This document shows, piece by piece, positions 1-11,624 of a DNA stretch of 64,000 nt. A model generated the notes under the pieces. It worked only from the letters and a program-made list of their open reading frames with translations, did not search any database and was not told the DNA's origin. The translations under genes were made by a program, and so were the position numbers. The DNA is taken from positions 16,948,310 through 17,012,309 of the forward strand of contig CM022673.1 in the NCBI GenBank assembly GCA_012295275.1, given 5' to 3'. Positions within the stretch are counted from its first letter, which is position 1. Each line of letters starts with the position of its first letter. This DNA comes from Chrysomallon squamiferum (Eukaryota; Mollusca; Gastropoda; Neomphalida; Peltospiridae).

Positions 1-322
1 TGTGATTAAAAACACAACTAACTGGTCATTTAATAGTCACAGATGACACATGAAACAGTCTAGTTAAACTCTAAATATAAATAAATTGTTAACATTCATA
101 TTCTGTTTCAATAATATGTTATTTCTTTCTAGGCAGGAATGAAAAATAAACAAAAAACAAAACAAACAAAACAAATGATATTAAATTTCTCTGTGAATAA
201 ATAATCTACTGTGTAGCGTTTAAAGAAGTAATTATTTGTTTTCTTTTTATCTTTTTGAAAAATCTTTTCTTTTTTTCTTTCTTTTTTTTTTCATAAAGCT
301 ACATTTTCACTTAAACAGAAAC

Positions 323-358
<36 letters not shown>

Positions 359-785
359 AAAAAATAAAGAGAAGAAGAAGACTGTTTATAAATCAAAGGA
401 TGCTGAACTCACCCCCCACCCCTACCCCATTCTCCAACTGTGCAGGAATAGATTAATAATTAACAGTGTAGGATCTGTGGCTTCCAACACACACCGTATT
501 TCTGAGCAAACACTGACTGCTTAGAAACATTATTAATGGAATCTGTTTTTTCTGATTTTATCACACAACACAGCTATGAATGTTTTACTTGTGAAAGATG
601 ATGAATTAAGCAGTATCTAATCATAGTGGTATCGCTCTTTGGCATCAAATGTAGGTAAATGTATTCGGTTGTGTCTACAAGGGGTACATTTTTTTATTTA
701 TTTTTTTTAAATAAGTAATTTAGAAAGATATACAGGTTGTTTTTAAATTTAAAAGATAATTCTGATAAAAAATTGTTTGATGGTG
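1..785. other. A+T-rich sequence without a gene
   Basis: Simple A+T-rich sequence with a poly-A run at about 323-356, short T runs and one C-rich patch near 412-425. No exon, splice-site pair or tandem repeat of note is visible. Confidence 0.6.
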
Positions 786-1110
786 TTAATGATGATAATA
801 AAATATTAAAATAAAAATAATTATAATGATAATAATAGATATAATAAAGATAATGATGGTGATAATGATGATAGTTATAACAATGAGAACATGAATATCT
901 AATGACCTATGTAAGCCCTTAGATATCTGCCTATGATAAAGTTTAATTAGCTTATTCATCATTCGTTGTTTTGAGGGACCTTGCTGCCCTAGTTTGTATA
1001 AAAAGAAAAAAGATGTAATAATAAATAAATAAATAACTAATAATAGTAGTAGTATTAGTAGTAATAGTAACAATAAAAATAACAGTAAAAGTTATAATAG
1101 CAGTAATAAT
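783..1110. repeat. degenerate ATA/ATG trinucleotide-rich tract
   Basis: Imperfect AAT, GAT and AGT triplets fill 783-895 and 1020-1110, separated by about 120 bp of ordinary sequence. The minus-strand translation is runs of Ile and Leu, so its open frame is an artefact of the triplets. Confidence 0.7.
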
Positions 1111-1359
1111 AAAATCAGACACAGATTTGTTTTTAAATAAAAAGACTCTGTAAAAGAGCAGCTATTTGTGAAGTAGTCCACGTTTATCTCAGACACCCAG
1201 AATACTCAGAATGAGGAGGGGAAAAAAAGCTTTCAGTAACTACTTGACCACACATCCCAATTAAAGATGTTTTTCTTTCAATTTTAGGTTAAACATGGGC
1301 AGTTTTTACAAAAACGTTGAATACAAAGCAAGTGGCATCAATTTATTTTGCAGTGTTTG

Positions 1360-1600
1360 ATGTAGTAACTTCAGAAATTAATCACCGCACCCTGCAGAAC
1401 ACACTGAATGAAAGTGTTGTCTATAAACGTGTGTGAACAAACAGTCAATATTGCACTTCAATGATACATATCATCTTTCTGCCAGCCGCCAATTTGCTTT
1501 CAATTATCTTCGCATCACAGCAAGTGTTGGCTTCAGCACACAATTGTGAAATCATCTTGATGAATTGTTAATTCATGGATGTCAGTTTATTTTTAATATA
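1360..1600. other. complex unique island, candidate conserved non-coding element
   Basis: About 240 bp without microsatellites and with mixed composition, including CTGCCAGCCGCCAATTTGC, CAATTATCTTCGCATC and a TTGTTAATTCATGGATG end. Homeodomain-type AATTA/TTAAT cores are frequent. It has no long open frame and no splice-site pair. The call rests on texture only. Confidence 0.3.
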
Positions 1601-2237
1601 ACAAGAAAAAAAAAAAAAGAAGATACTTCACTGCAATAAAATTGATGTATTCATGTCAGCAGCAATAGAAAGTTCTCTGAGATATGCTGGTCACTGTGGT
1701 ATACAAATATGAAGAGATATGCACAAACAAATGTAAAATATATCTGTTTGTTCCTCTGTATAAAACTACATTGGTATAATATACAAATATGGGGATAAAT
1801 TGTGAAAAATAAATCTATTTACTATACAGATTTAAGCCATATAGGTTTTCTGGATCATGTAAGAATATGGACATAGAGAACCTACGTGTATTAATACATG
1901 TATTTGTTGAACAGGTGTAACACAGTGTAAATAGTGTATCATATGTGTGACAGTGTGTATATGCCACAGACACATTTTCATATTAATTTGTTTGTACTCT
2001 GGTACTTCTGAAACACTTATAGTTTTGTTAAAAATGCTATACTTGCAGTCATAACAAATAACGAAGAAACAAATTTATGTTCAGGTTTATTTCAACAGCA
2101 AAATGCATATTTAATTATGATTTTTGATGAAGGAACTCTATTAAACTGAACGTGGCATACAAAATATATAACATAACTGAAATATTATTGCAACTAAAAA
2201 CAAATAGCAGATGGAAATATGATTAATGAATGTGTCA

Positions 2238-2371
2238 CTAAATAGGACCTATAACACTGGCAGTGTTGCAGATCCTTAGGCAGATATAACGAATGGCTGC
2301 TTTGGACTTCAGTACAGCCTTGGAGTCAAAAAGCCTTCCTTGGGCCACTGAAACAGCTGACCAAGCAGTGT
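2238..2371 (-). CDS. possible terminal exon in a 130-bp complex island
   Basis: An island of roughly balanced base composition stands out from A+T-rich sequence. On the minus strand the acceptor would be CTCATATTGACAG. In phase 0, which would follow the end of the exon at 27677, it reads TLLGQLFQWPKEGFLTPRLY and then stops. In another phase it stays open longer, reading TAWSAVSVAQGRLFDSKAVL and about 24 more residues to a TAG at the left end. The plus strand is also open (MAALDFSTALESKSLPWATE, then 19 more residues). Because several frames on both strands are open and none resembles a known family, strand and frame are undecided. It may equally be a conserved non-coding element. Confidence 0.2.
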
Positions 2372-2929
2372 CTGTCAATATGAGAAACTCATTAATACAG
2401 TTATATTACTGAAACACTGCCTGATATAGGATATAGGTATGAACCAGAATGATTTCTTTTTCAGATGCATTGGAAATACTGTATTGATCATCATGATATA
2501 GATAATACATATAAAAACACATCAATATACTGTATTACATGTCCTTGAGTTGTGTAGGTTATTCTGCCATACACATCAATACACATTATATTCACAAATG
2601 ATCTATTTATAATAACATGGCTAGAAATACTGCTATGGATACTGGTGACTATTTTAAATTTGTAAATAGCGTCATTAAAAAAAAGTTTATTGAGTAGATT
2701 TATATATACAGAATTATCAAATAAAATAACACTGCTTTAGTACGCCTACTGGTACATGTCTTTCAGACTTGGCATAATTTATGAATTTATTTGTTTATTT
2801 TTTGTTGTTGGTAATTTTGTTTAATTTTATATATAGATTATATATATTTTCCCATTATAACAATTATAAACTTATTTTGTTATCAACAAAATAAAAGATA
2901 ATAATATGGTTGATATTTAAATGAGATTC

Positions 2930-3560
2930 AGTTGAATCATGTTGATTCTACTCAATATTATCTACTCTAATCTATACCAATCTAGTCAAGTTTAATTTAA
3001 GTCTAACTGTATCTAGTAATGTCAAGCTGAGCTAAGTCAAAGACAAGTTGAATATAGTCAAGTATAATCTATAATCTAGTGTAGTTATGTCAAGCTGAGT
3101 TCACTCAAAGTCAACAATCAGTCAAATATAATCAAATCTAGTCATGTCAAACCAAGTTAAGTCAAAATCCAGTGAAGTCAATCTAATCAAGTTTAGTCAT
3201 GTTAAGCTGAGTTAAGTCAAAATCCAGTGAAGTCAATCTAATCAAGTTTAGTCATGTTAAGCTGAGTTAAGTCCAAGTTAAATCAAGCCAATCCAATCAA
3301 GTGGAGTCATGTCAAGCTGAGTTAAGTCAAAATCCAGTCAAGTCAATCTAATCAAGTCTAGTCATGTTAAGCTGAGTTAAGTCAAAGTTAAATCAAGCCA
3401 ATCCAATCAAGCCAATCCAATCAAGTGGAGTCATGTCAAGCTGAGTTAAGTTAAAATCCAGTCAAGTCAATCTAATCAAGTCTAGTCAGGTTAAGCTGAT
3501 TTAAGTCAAAGACATGATGAATATAGTCCTGTCTAATCTCACGTAGTCATGTCAAGTTGG
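2930..3560. repeat. degenerate satellite with about 55-60-bp period
   Basis: Repeated GTCAAGCTGAGTTAAGTCAA, ATCCAGTCAAGTCAATC and TAATCAAGTCTAGTCATG blocks recur about ten times at roughly 55-60-bp spacing. They are built from shorter GTCAA/ATCAA 5-mers. Copies are best conserved between about 3140 and 3500 and decay towards both ends. No coding potential. Confidence 0.85.
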
Positions 3561-4380
3561 TCTGAAACTGATGTGCGTAACTCTGAAACTTCAGCCACAA
3601 CAATACTGTGTGTGGGAGGTTGGAGCATAGTTTGAGGAGGAAATGATTCATGTGTTATTTTCAAAGTATCTAATTCTGTTTCAGCTGACATGTCAGTAAA
3701 CAGAAATAGTTATAACGCAAACAAAACATGATTAAAAATAAATAATGTTGGTTATTTTATTTATCTATTCTTTCTTTCATCAAGTATGGTTAAAATAAAT
3801 ACGTCAATATCCAACCATAAAAAGTATAATTTTGATTAGGCAAAATGTATTTATAAATCAATTATATATGTGTATGTGTGTGCAGTGGGGGGGGGTTATG
3901 AATGTGTGTATGTATTTGTGTATTTTTGTACGTAGGTGTGGGTGTGTGGTTGTGTGTATTTATCTCTGTATGTGTGGGTGTATGTGTGTGTATGTGTATA
4001 TACATCAGTAGCTTTACAGACACATTTTATAAATGTATGACAATCTGACTGTCTGTATTGTATATGTATGTTTGTGTGTACTATGATTAACATATATTTA
4101 AGTCAGTCTCACTTTTCCAAACTAAATAATATTCAAACTTGCACATTCTAACTGGCTGATAAGTGCAACAACACAAGAAGTAAACTCAATAAAATCCATC
4201 ACATAATATATTAACAGTTATCAGATGTTTCCATATACACAAACAGAAGATAAAGTGGTTTTATTTGATTATTTATTTGCATATTTACACCCATGTTTGT
4301 TTGTAAATTTGTATCCTGCTTAAATGATGGGAAATAATATATGTGTTATGTCATGGAGTTTCTATCTGATAAAATAGATT
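3560..4380. other. non-coding stretch with TG-rich tract
   Basis: An irregular TG/TATG-rich tract with a G run lies at about 3868-4005; its translations are shadow ORFs. The rest is plain A+T-rich sequence with no recognisable element. Confidence 0.55.
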
Positions 4381-4384
4381 TCTT

Positions 4385-4600
4385 TAAACAAATAAATACA
4401 CACACACACATGTTCTCCACAGCTTCTCTACATCTTGGATTCTCTACTTAATGTAATAGATAAGCATAAACAAATACAATATGTTCTCTATTGCTAAACC
4501 AATATCTCTTGTTTTCTCTATGTAATGTAGGAGATTTCTATAAACAAATACATACATACAGATGGTCTTTATTGCTTCTCAATCGATGTAATGTACTTAC
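4385..4600. repeat. three degenerate copies of a roughly 70-80-bp unit
   Basis: AAACAAATA, followed by a microsatellite-like stretch, TGTTCTC or TGGTCTT, a TTCTCTA block and a TAATGTA block, recurs three times. The last copy abuts the recursive splice site near 4600. Confidence 0.45.
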
Positions 4601-4627
4601 CTGCAAAAGAAGAGGAAAAGAAAAGTT
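4595..4627 (-). promoter_or_regulatory. candidate recursive splice site (zero-length exon)
   Basis: Read on the minus strand, a 21-nt almost pure pyrimidine tract ends CTTCTTTTGCAG and is followed at once by GTAAGT. An optimal 3' splice site therefore abuts an optimal 5' splice site, with the junction between plus-strand positions 4601 and 4600. A branch-point-like GTTAATAA lies about 25-30 nt upstream of the AG. This is the form of the ratchet points known from long Drosophila introns and a few long vertebrate neuronal introns. It lies on the same strand as the exons at 60227, 38903 and 27677, about 23 kb downstream of the last of these. No exon body is present. Function is inferred from sequence only. 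Confidence 0.55.
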
Positions 4628-4940
4628 TATTAACAAAACAATTTACAAGTTTATTAACAGAAGCATTTCATAAACAGATGGATGGATCTTTTAATAGACT
4701 TACTGAATGACAGAATGGAAGGATGAATGGAAGAATGAATGGTGATTAGATAACATGACAACGTATCAAACAGATAAATGAAAAATAAATAAATAACATG
4801 GAGGATGGATGGTCGAGTTATCAGATAGCATAAATGTTGAGTCATGAACTATTTTTAAATACAGCCTAATACATCAAACCAATCCAACACAATCAGAAAA
4901 CAGAAATAAAATATTAATACCACAATGTCAGTCTCTGTAT

Positions 4941-4944
4941 AAAA

Positions 4945-4978
<34 letters not shown>

Positions 4979-4982
4979 TATA
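4941..4982. repeat. poly-A run followed by (TA)n
   Basis: About 22 A residues pass directly into about ten TA dinucleotides. Confidence 0.9.
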
Positions 4983-5069
4983 AAAAATAAAATGAAATAA
5001 AACAGTAATATGAAAATAATTTAAAAAAATAAAAAAGCTAATGATAATAAAAAGCCAGTATCAAAGAGG

Positions 5070-5390
5070 CTGAAAACAAATGTGTCCAATTTCCCACTGC
5101 AGCAGCCAGCAATCATGTGAAATTATGGTTAGTGTGGAATACTAGAGTTAATTACCAGCATGGTGTACTTAACGCCATTTATCACACAGCATGACATACC
5201 AATAAGTGTTTCATTTGGTACTGTTAAATCTCACATACTCAACAATTAGAGGACAAAAGTGTTCAAGGACTTCTGTAATTGAACAATACTTGGATGGAAT
5301 GGTGATGCTGGCCTGATAAACAAGCAGTGGAAATAATTGATATTTGACAGGGAAAATAAGCAGTAGCTTGCTGAATTATTTCTATAACAA
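5070..5390. other. complex unique island, candidate conserved non-coding element
   Basis: About 320 bp of non-repetitive sequence in a low-complexity neighbourhood. It contains AGAGTTAATTACCAGC, TTAACGCCATTTATCAC and ACAATTAGAGG, with homeodomain-like and TTTAT cores. All frames contain stops. Conservation has not been tested. Confidence 0.35.
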
Positions 5391-6004
5391 ACATAGTAAT
5401 TAATACGGTGAATAAAATAAAAAAAACATTGCTGCTACTAATAATAATAATATTAAGAAGGAAAAATGGATGAGGGAAAATACAGAAGATGATGAAGAAG
5501 AAATAAAAAAAGAAAATAATGTTTTCCAACAGATAATGATATCAGATAAAAAGGTGAATTGCTCTTCACCAAGTCAGGATAACATGCATCACAAACGTTT
5601 AAAATATTAAAATATCAGATTATTTTTGTTATTCAGTTAAAAATTTTAATTGTATAATACTCCCACAACATCTCCTGGTGTATGAGTTATTTTAAAAACC
5701 AGAAAAAAAAAAAAAAAAAAATTCCCAAAGTGTACAACATGTAATGCTCTGCTTGTTATGGAATTGGTTACAAGTACTCAGAATGTCCCACACAATGTGA
5801 AAAGATTTGTTACTTTGATTTCTCTCTTGTTGTAACTTCATCTACACCAACAGCAGTGTTTATGGATCAAGACAGAGAAAGCGAATTACACTTGAATATT
5901 TACAAAAATCTATAAATATCACTGTTACTTTCTGTGATTGCTGTAATGAAACTGTCACAGCTTGAGGTACAGGAGATCACCATCGTAACACACTACATTA
6001 TAGG

Positions 6005-7200
6005 TAAACCACAGTGAAAAATTATTATTATGCATAAAACTTTCCAAATGTCCTTGAAGCATCACCAGACACCTATGTTAAAGCTACAGTAATGAAAATT
6101 TTAGATTTGTATTATGAATAGATCTTGCTAGTTAGTTGCCTATGTACCATCTTAAAACATTTACATTAAAATAGTGAAAATTAATATTATGCATAAACTT
6201 TTTTAAAATGTCCTTAAAGCATACCACTCACCTATATTAAAGATATGTAAATGAAAATTTTGGATTGTTATTACAAATCAAATTTTCTGATTGTATCTGT
6301 ACTATCACAGAATTATATATAAGGTGTACTAAGGTGAAAAATTAGTACTATGCATACAACTTTACAGGTGCTCGTGAAGCAAACAAAATGTTTTCAAAAG
6401 AGTATACATTGTTCTGAACTTTATATCACTTTATTCATTACTTATCAGTTAGGTATACAAAAAATTCCAGTGAGATGAATTATTAAGATGTTTAAACCCT
6501 GCATACCTTCCATACCTTCTATGTAATACTGAAATAATTGTTATTCACAAAAGCTTCTTTCTCATTGCTGTTTGTTTCTTCTTATTTTCATAATGAGAAC
6601 ATACTTTTTTTTTTTAAAAGAAGAATATTTTGTTTTGATTATCATACACATGAAATCTTTCACTTATCTATGTGCAAACAAAAAAACAATTCAAAATATC
6701 TAAAGTCAATATTTAGAAAAACTATATTTTAAAAATATTACAGAAAAAATTGTTATTATGCATAAGATGCTTTATATATCTATGCATCATTGTAAGATGA
6801 TTAGAAATAAAACACTGGAAAAAAAACAACTTTTTTTTTCCTATGATCCTTTAAATATTCTAGACATCAAAATTGTTTAAATTGTTACTGCCAAAATAAT
6901 GGGAACATTTTAAATTTAAACATCATCCACCTTGCATTGATTTGAGTTTCAAATATGTCAATATTTCCAGGTTAAAGATGGCAGTGTGAAAAAATATCTG
7001 TATTATGCATAAACTCTACCACACACTGATGTGTTATTTTACAGTTTTATGCATTTATCTTTGCACACATTTACACTTTATTCTTGTCAAGTGTCCTTGC
7101 ATAACGAAAGAAACAATTTTCAACAGACTATCTATTCACCATTATAACACAGCAGATTCATTCAGCACTGAAAAATTCATTATTATGTATGAATTCCAAC
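6005..7200. repeat. ancient, strongly diverged repeat of a roughly 160-bp module
   Basis: A GTGAAAAATTATTATTATGC-like start, followed by ATAAACTTT and a TGTCCTTGAAGCA block, recurs at about 6015, 6172 and 6330. More decayed starts occur near 6467, 6740, 6985 and 7165. Spacing of the first three is 158-160 bp. The open frames here are short and unrelated to the module. Confidence 0.6.
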
Positions 7201-7267
7201 AGCCATCTTTGCAGGCATCCTCTCATTTTTACACAGCCATCTTTGCAGGCATCCTCTCATTTTTACA
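7199..7267. repeat. 34-bp tandem duplication
   Basis: Two adjacent identical copies of a unit beginning ACAGCCATCTTTGCAGG and ending CTCATTTTTAC. Confidence 0.9.
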
Positions 7268-7431
7268 CACAATAAAAGAAACATTTTCAATAGCTCTGTG
7301 TTTGTATCAGATTTACACAAACGAATGAAAGATGGAGAAAAAAAGTGTTTTCTCTGCACATTCAGTAAATAATATATAATAATATATGTAATAATCTGGT
7401 TTTCATACATATTTAGTAGATAACATTCATA

Positions 7432-7620
7432 TATTTTAACACTCTAACACTGTATTTAATATTATACTAACACAGTAATATATTTAAAATATACTAACGT
7501 ATTTAAAATTATACTAACATCCTAACAATATATTTAAAATTATACTAACATTATATTTAAAAATATACTAATATATCAGCAATGTATTTAAAAAATGTGG
7601 CTTATAATAAGGTACTAACA
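7432..7620. repeat. degenerate short tandem array
   Basis: The block TATTTAAAATTATACTAACA recurs about seven times with variable spacing of 20-37 bp. Confidence 0.7.
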
Positions 7621-8640
7621 GTTTATTCAAATCAGAGTGCATGATAGTTGTTAATATTCACAGATTTTGTGATTGTACACACACACCTGAGAGCCCATCA
7701 CACTGAGATTGCATTTCAAATCACACCTTGATAGACACCTGCTGTTCTCACAGGTAAAACTGCTCTTCTCACCTGTAAATCTCCATGTTGAACTTGATAT
7801 TACACTGTCAGTGTGTGAAGCAATATTTTGCAAAATATGCAGATTATGCAAAATGTAGTATTTTAATTTTATTAAATTCTTATTTCATTTCTTTTTTTCC
7901 TTCCAGTTTTGTTATCATTATCAATGCAGATAACATAACAACAATCAGGTACCATCATGATTATGACTTTTTTTTAAAGTATTTTATTTAATAATAATTT
8001 TATTATTTGTTATTGTTGACATAAATACTATTAGACACAATTATTTTTATTCATAGTTTAAAGACAAATGATTCAGTAAATAAAAAAAAATCAATATATT
8101 AATTAAATTTCATATATTTATGACAAATAAAGTCATTTAAAAAATGATATTTTTATTATTGTTCTTATTTTTAATAATAATATCTATCTATTTATCTATC
8201 TATCTATTGTACATGTTTATTATTAACAAGACTGTACTATTTAACAGATAAAAAAAAAAAAAAAATATTAAAAAAAAAATAATAATAAACAATATATTAA
8301 CCTTACATAAACATTTTCAGAGTGTCATATTTTATTGTATCTGACAGAATATATATAAATTTGGCAGATTGCCAATATATAGCTGTATGCTATATTCTAA
8401 TTATTAATTAACTTATATATATGATTCAAGCACACATGTCATAGACCTGACACTGCATATATCTTCTAACTGTTAATGAACCTGCTATTATATAAAAGAA
8501 TCAAGTATATAACATCTGGACAGAAAGTGGTTGCCATAACAGTCTAAGCAGTAAGTTAGTCTGTAGTATACTTCAGTAACTTGTATCTGTGTACAGTTTT
8601 ATTGTCTGAAATGTAGGAAGAGATGATATAAAAATCGGGG
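7620..8640. other. A+T-rich sequence without a gene
   Basis: Short ATCT repeats occur near 8184-8206. Two splice-acceptor-like CACAG/CACCTG signals occur near 7750-7775 but show no exon. Nothing else is supported. Confidence 0.5.
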
Positions 8641-9040
8641 GGGGGGGAGAGGAAAAGAAGAAAAGATGGAAAGAAGAATTAAATAAAAGAAAGGATTAAA
8701 GCAATGAATACAAATTATTTTTTAAGATGGAAAGGATGGAAAAAAGGAAGTGAAATAAATGAAAAAAAAATTAAAATAAAAAAGTGAAAGATAAATAAAG
8801 AAAGTAAAACAAAAAGAAAAAAAAAAAAATTTAAAAAAAAAACAAAAAAAAAAAAAAAAAAATAAAAAAAGAAAAAAAGAATTGTTTTGAAATGTCATCC
8901 ACACAGGGAATTATTTATAATTAAAAAAAAAAAAAAAAAGACAGAAAACAGAAATAAAAAAAAAATAAAATTATTAAAGATAATACATAAAAACAGAAAA
9001 AAAAAAAAACAAAAATAAATAAAAAACAAATAAAAGCAGA
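8640..9040. repeat. purine/A-rich low-complexity block with internal direct repeat
   Basis: About 400 bp of A, GA and AAAT runs. A 45-bp complex segment beginning AGAATTGTTTTGAAATG occurs at 8879-8923 and again, apparently unchanged, at 9038-9083 (just past the block), with only A-rich filler between. The pair marks an expansion of the filler or a local duplication. Confidence 0.8.
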
Positions 9041-9193
9041 ATTGTTTTGAAATGTCATCCACACAGGGAATTATTTATAATTACACAGTGTTTCTTCCTG
9101 TCATAGCAAATATTTGTCTAATAATAACCCTACGTATTACACACAGAGACCTTTATAAATGTATGACATGCACTAATTATAAAACATAATGTA

Positions 9194-9585
9194 GATGATT
9201 ATTTTAGATAATACATAATGGCCAATTTACCTATAAATTAACCAAGGCAAACAGCATATTACTGTAGAGGTAATAAATCTTAAATATATACAATCAGGCA
9301 CACACATACACATGTACATGCACACACATACACATGTACATGCACACATATACACATGTACACATGCACACATATACACATGTACAATCACACATATACA
9401 CATGTACAATCACACATATACACATGTACAATCACACATATACACATGTACAATCACACATATACACATGTACATGATGATTATTTTAGATAATACATAA
9501 TGGCCAATTTACCTATAAATTAACCAAGGCAAACAGCACATTACTGTAGAGGTAATAAATCTTAAATATATACAATCAGGCACAC
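9194..9585. repeat. direct repeat of about 107 bp enclosing a 22-bp array
   Basis: The segment starting GATGATTATTTTAGATAA at 9194 recurs at 9476 (offset 282 bp) with one obvious difference (CATATT against CACATT). Between the copies, 9300-9475 holds CACATGTA-type repeats that settle into a 22-bp unit, ACAATCACACATATACACATGT with its last bases shared. Confidence 0.85.
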
Positions 9586-9760
9586 ATATACACATGTACA
9601 CATGTACATGCACACACATATATAAATATAAGTGTGCCCCTCCCCATACAAACACACACACACACACACACCCACACATACACACATACACACACACATA
9701 CACACACACACACACAAATATGTATACGTATATGCATACACACAGATACACACTGTTCCA
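9585..9760. repeat. (CA)n/(TACACA)n microsatellite
   Basis: Imperfect CA-rich repeat, purest at about 9652-9715. All of its translations are His/Thr or Val/Cys shadow ORFs. Confidence 0.9.
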
Positions 9761-10109
9761 TCACAAACAAAAATTATCTAAAGAGGAAATGATATACAGT
9801 GTTAAAAGTATTTCTCTGTTCTGAAGCTTTGAAAAATTACACTTGACATTTAAAGAATAGATTGTATGTCATCCATTTACTGCACTGAAATTAGTCTCAT
9901 TCAAAAGCCACTGAACGAACCTCCTTTGATCCTCAAAAGAAACTCCAACCTCATGAATATAATGCAAGTGTCAAAACAGTTCTTTGTGTAACTGAAAGAA
10001 GTTTCACTCTGCTAAAAGTGCACCATTATGGTAAGGAGATAGTGTTAAATCCCTTTCTTTAAGAATATCAAATTGATAGTAAATGAAAGTGTAGAATTTA
10101 ATAAATCTA

Positions 10110-10445
10110 GTCAAAAAACAAAACCCAAAGCTAGTGGTAACTGAATGTGTAAATTGGTGGCAACTGAAAATGGCAAACATACAAACTGAAGGCAAATGAA
10201 TGTTTAACTTTTGAAGGCAAATGTATGTGTGACAGTTGAAGGCAAACAATTGTGTGAATTAAAGGCAAATGTATGTGTGGTTAGTTGAAGGCAAATGAAT
10301 ATTCCAACTGATGACAAATTAATGTACAAACTGAAGACAAATTAAAGCAAACACTGAAATTGCAGGCAAATGAACATTTAAACCCACAACAAGAGAATAT
10401 GCCCACTAATGGCAAATTAATGTAAGAACTGATGTCAAAGAACAG
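10110..10445. repeat. degenerate minisatellite of about 28-30 bp
   Basis: GTTGAAGGCAAATGAATGTG and variants (GGCAAATGTATGTG, GACAAATTAATGTA) recur about eleven times with many substitutions. Confidence 0.75.
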
Positions 10446-10620
10446 CCTGGAGATAAGTGAGCAGACTTTTATCAGTGTTGTTAGGAGAATTTCAATGTAG
10501 CTTGTTTAGTGTGAGTAACGTTTGTTTTAAAGACCTGAGTCAACAGCAGCAGAGACAGCCAGTCTCAGAACAACAGCTTAGTGTAAATGTCAGCTGACTC
10601 TAATGAGTGCAGCTTTACCA
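10445..10620. other. complex unique segment
   Basis: Non-repetitive stretch with a GATA-type AGATAAG, TTTTATCAG and TGTCAGCTGACTC. It is a possible regulatory element, with no coding frame. Confidence 0.25.
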
Positions 10621-11580
10621 GATTAGAAACAATGATTTTTTTTATTAACTGATTTAAAAAAAAAAAGTTTAAGTGTATAATGGTAATCATTCAAAATATT
10701 TTTGTAATGTTTCTTAAACTTAAGGAACAAAGAGAGAAACAACGACAAAAATGAATAATCCACAGACAAACAAACATACATATAAACACATGCAATGGTC
10801 ACATACGCAAATATACACACTAAGATCTCTACCTACCTACATACCTTATCTATCTTTCTATTTATATTTCTATGTAGAAAACAAAAAGAAAGATAAATAA
10901 AAAAAAATAAAAAATCTAATTCATATTAAAAAATTGACACAAAATATAAATTAAAAACAGAAAGAAGGAACACATTAAAGAGTTTTGAATCAAAAAACAT
11001 TTTACAATAAAAATATTTGAGAAACATTTTTTTGGCACTACATATGTACATTAACATATCTCTCTGTACTACTTGTCAAACAGCATGTGTCAAATACCTT
11101 TATAAAAGTCAATATTACAACCAATAAAAAAAAAAAAAATGTACATGTAGACAAAACAAACTGGTATCAGTATGTGACTGAAAATACTTCAGTAATTCTG
11201 CCATGTAAATCTTTCTTAGTAAAAGGTTCTGTACATGCCTCTCTTGGTCTCAGTAGCTTCTGTTGTCTGTCCAAGAATTTTGCAGTGGAAGATATATATA
11301 ACAATATTCTAATTTATGATTAACTTCTTTTATTTGATCTTAATTAATAAACATTATTTTCAATTTACAGAAAAAATTTATAACCTCACTTGAGATTTGT
11401 TGATTGTTTGTAGGTCCATCCAGAAGGTTTCACATACACAGTGCTATTAAATAGCAGTTTTAAATAACAACAACAACAACAACAACACAACATTAATCAT
11501 TTTAAGTTTCAAAATTAACAAACACATTGATTTTTCTAGTACAGAGAATTGTACTTAAAACTTTTTTTTTAATCTTCATA

Positions 11581-11624
11581 AAACATTTCTGTAAATTATA
11601 CATGTGTAATTTACAGAAATGTTT
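11581..11624. repeat. 44-bp near-perfect palindrome
   Basis: AAACATTTCTGTAAATTA is followed by a short centre around CATG and then TAATTTACAGAAATGTTT, the exact reverse complement of the left arm. Eighteen base pairs are perfect, with only one mismatched pair in the 8-bp centre. It could be a solo hairpin or the remnant of a small inverted-repeat element. No target-site duplication is obvious. Confidence 0.9.

Noticed and set aside
9227-9824. Cys/Val-rich and His/Thr-rich ORFs
   Set aside because: Translations of CA/TG repeats.
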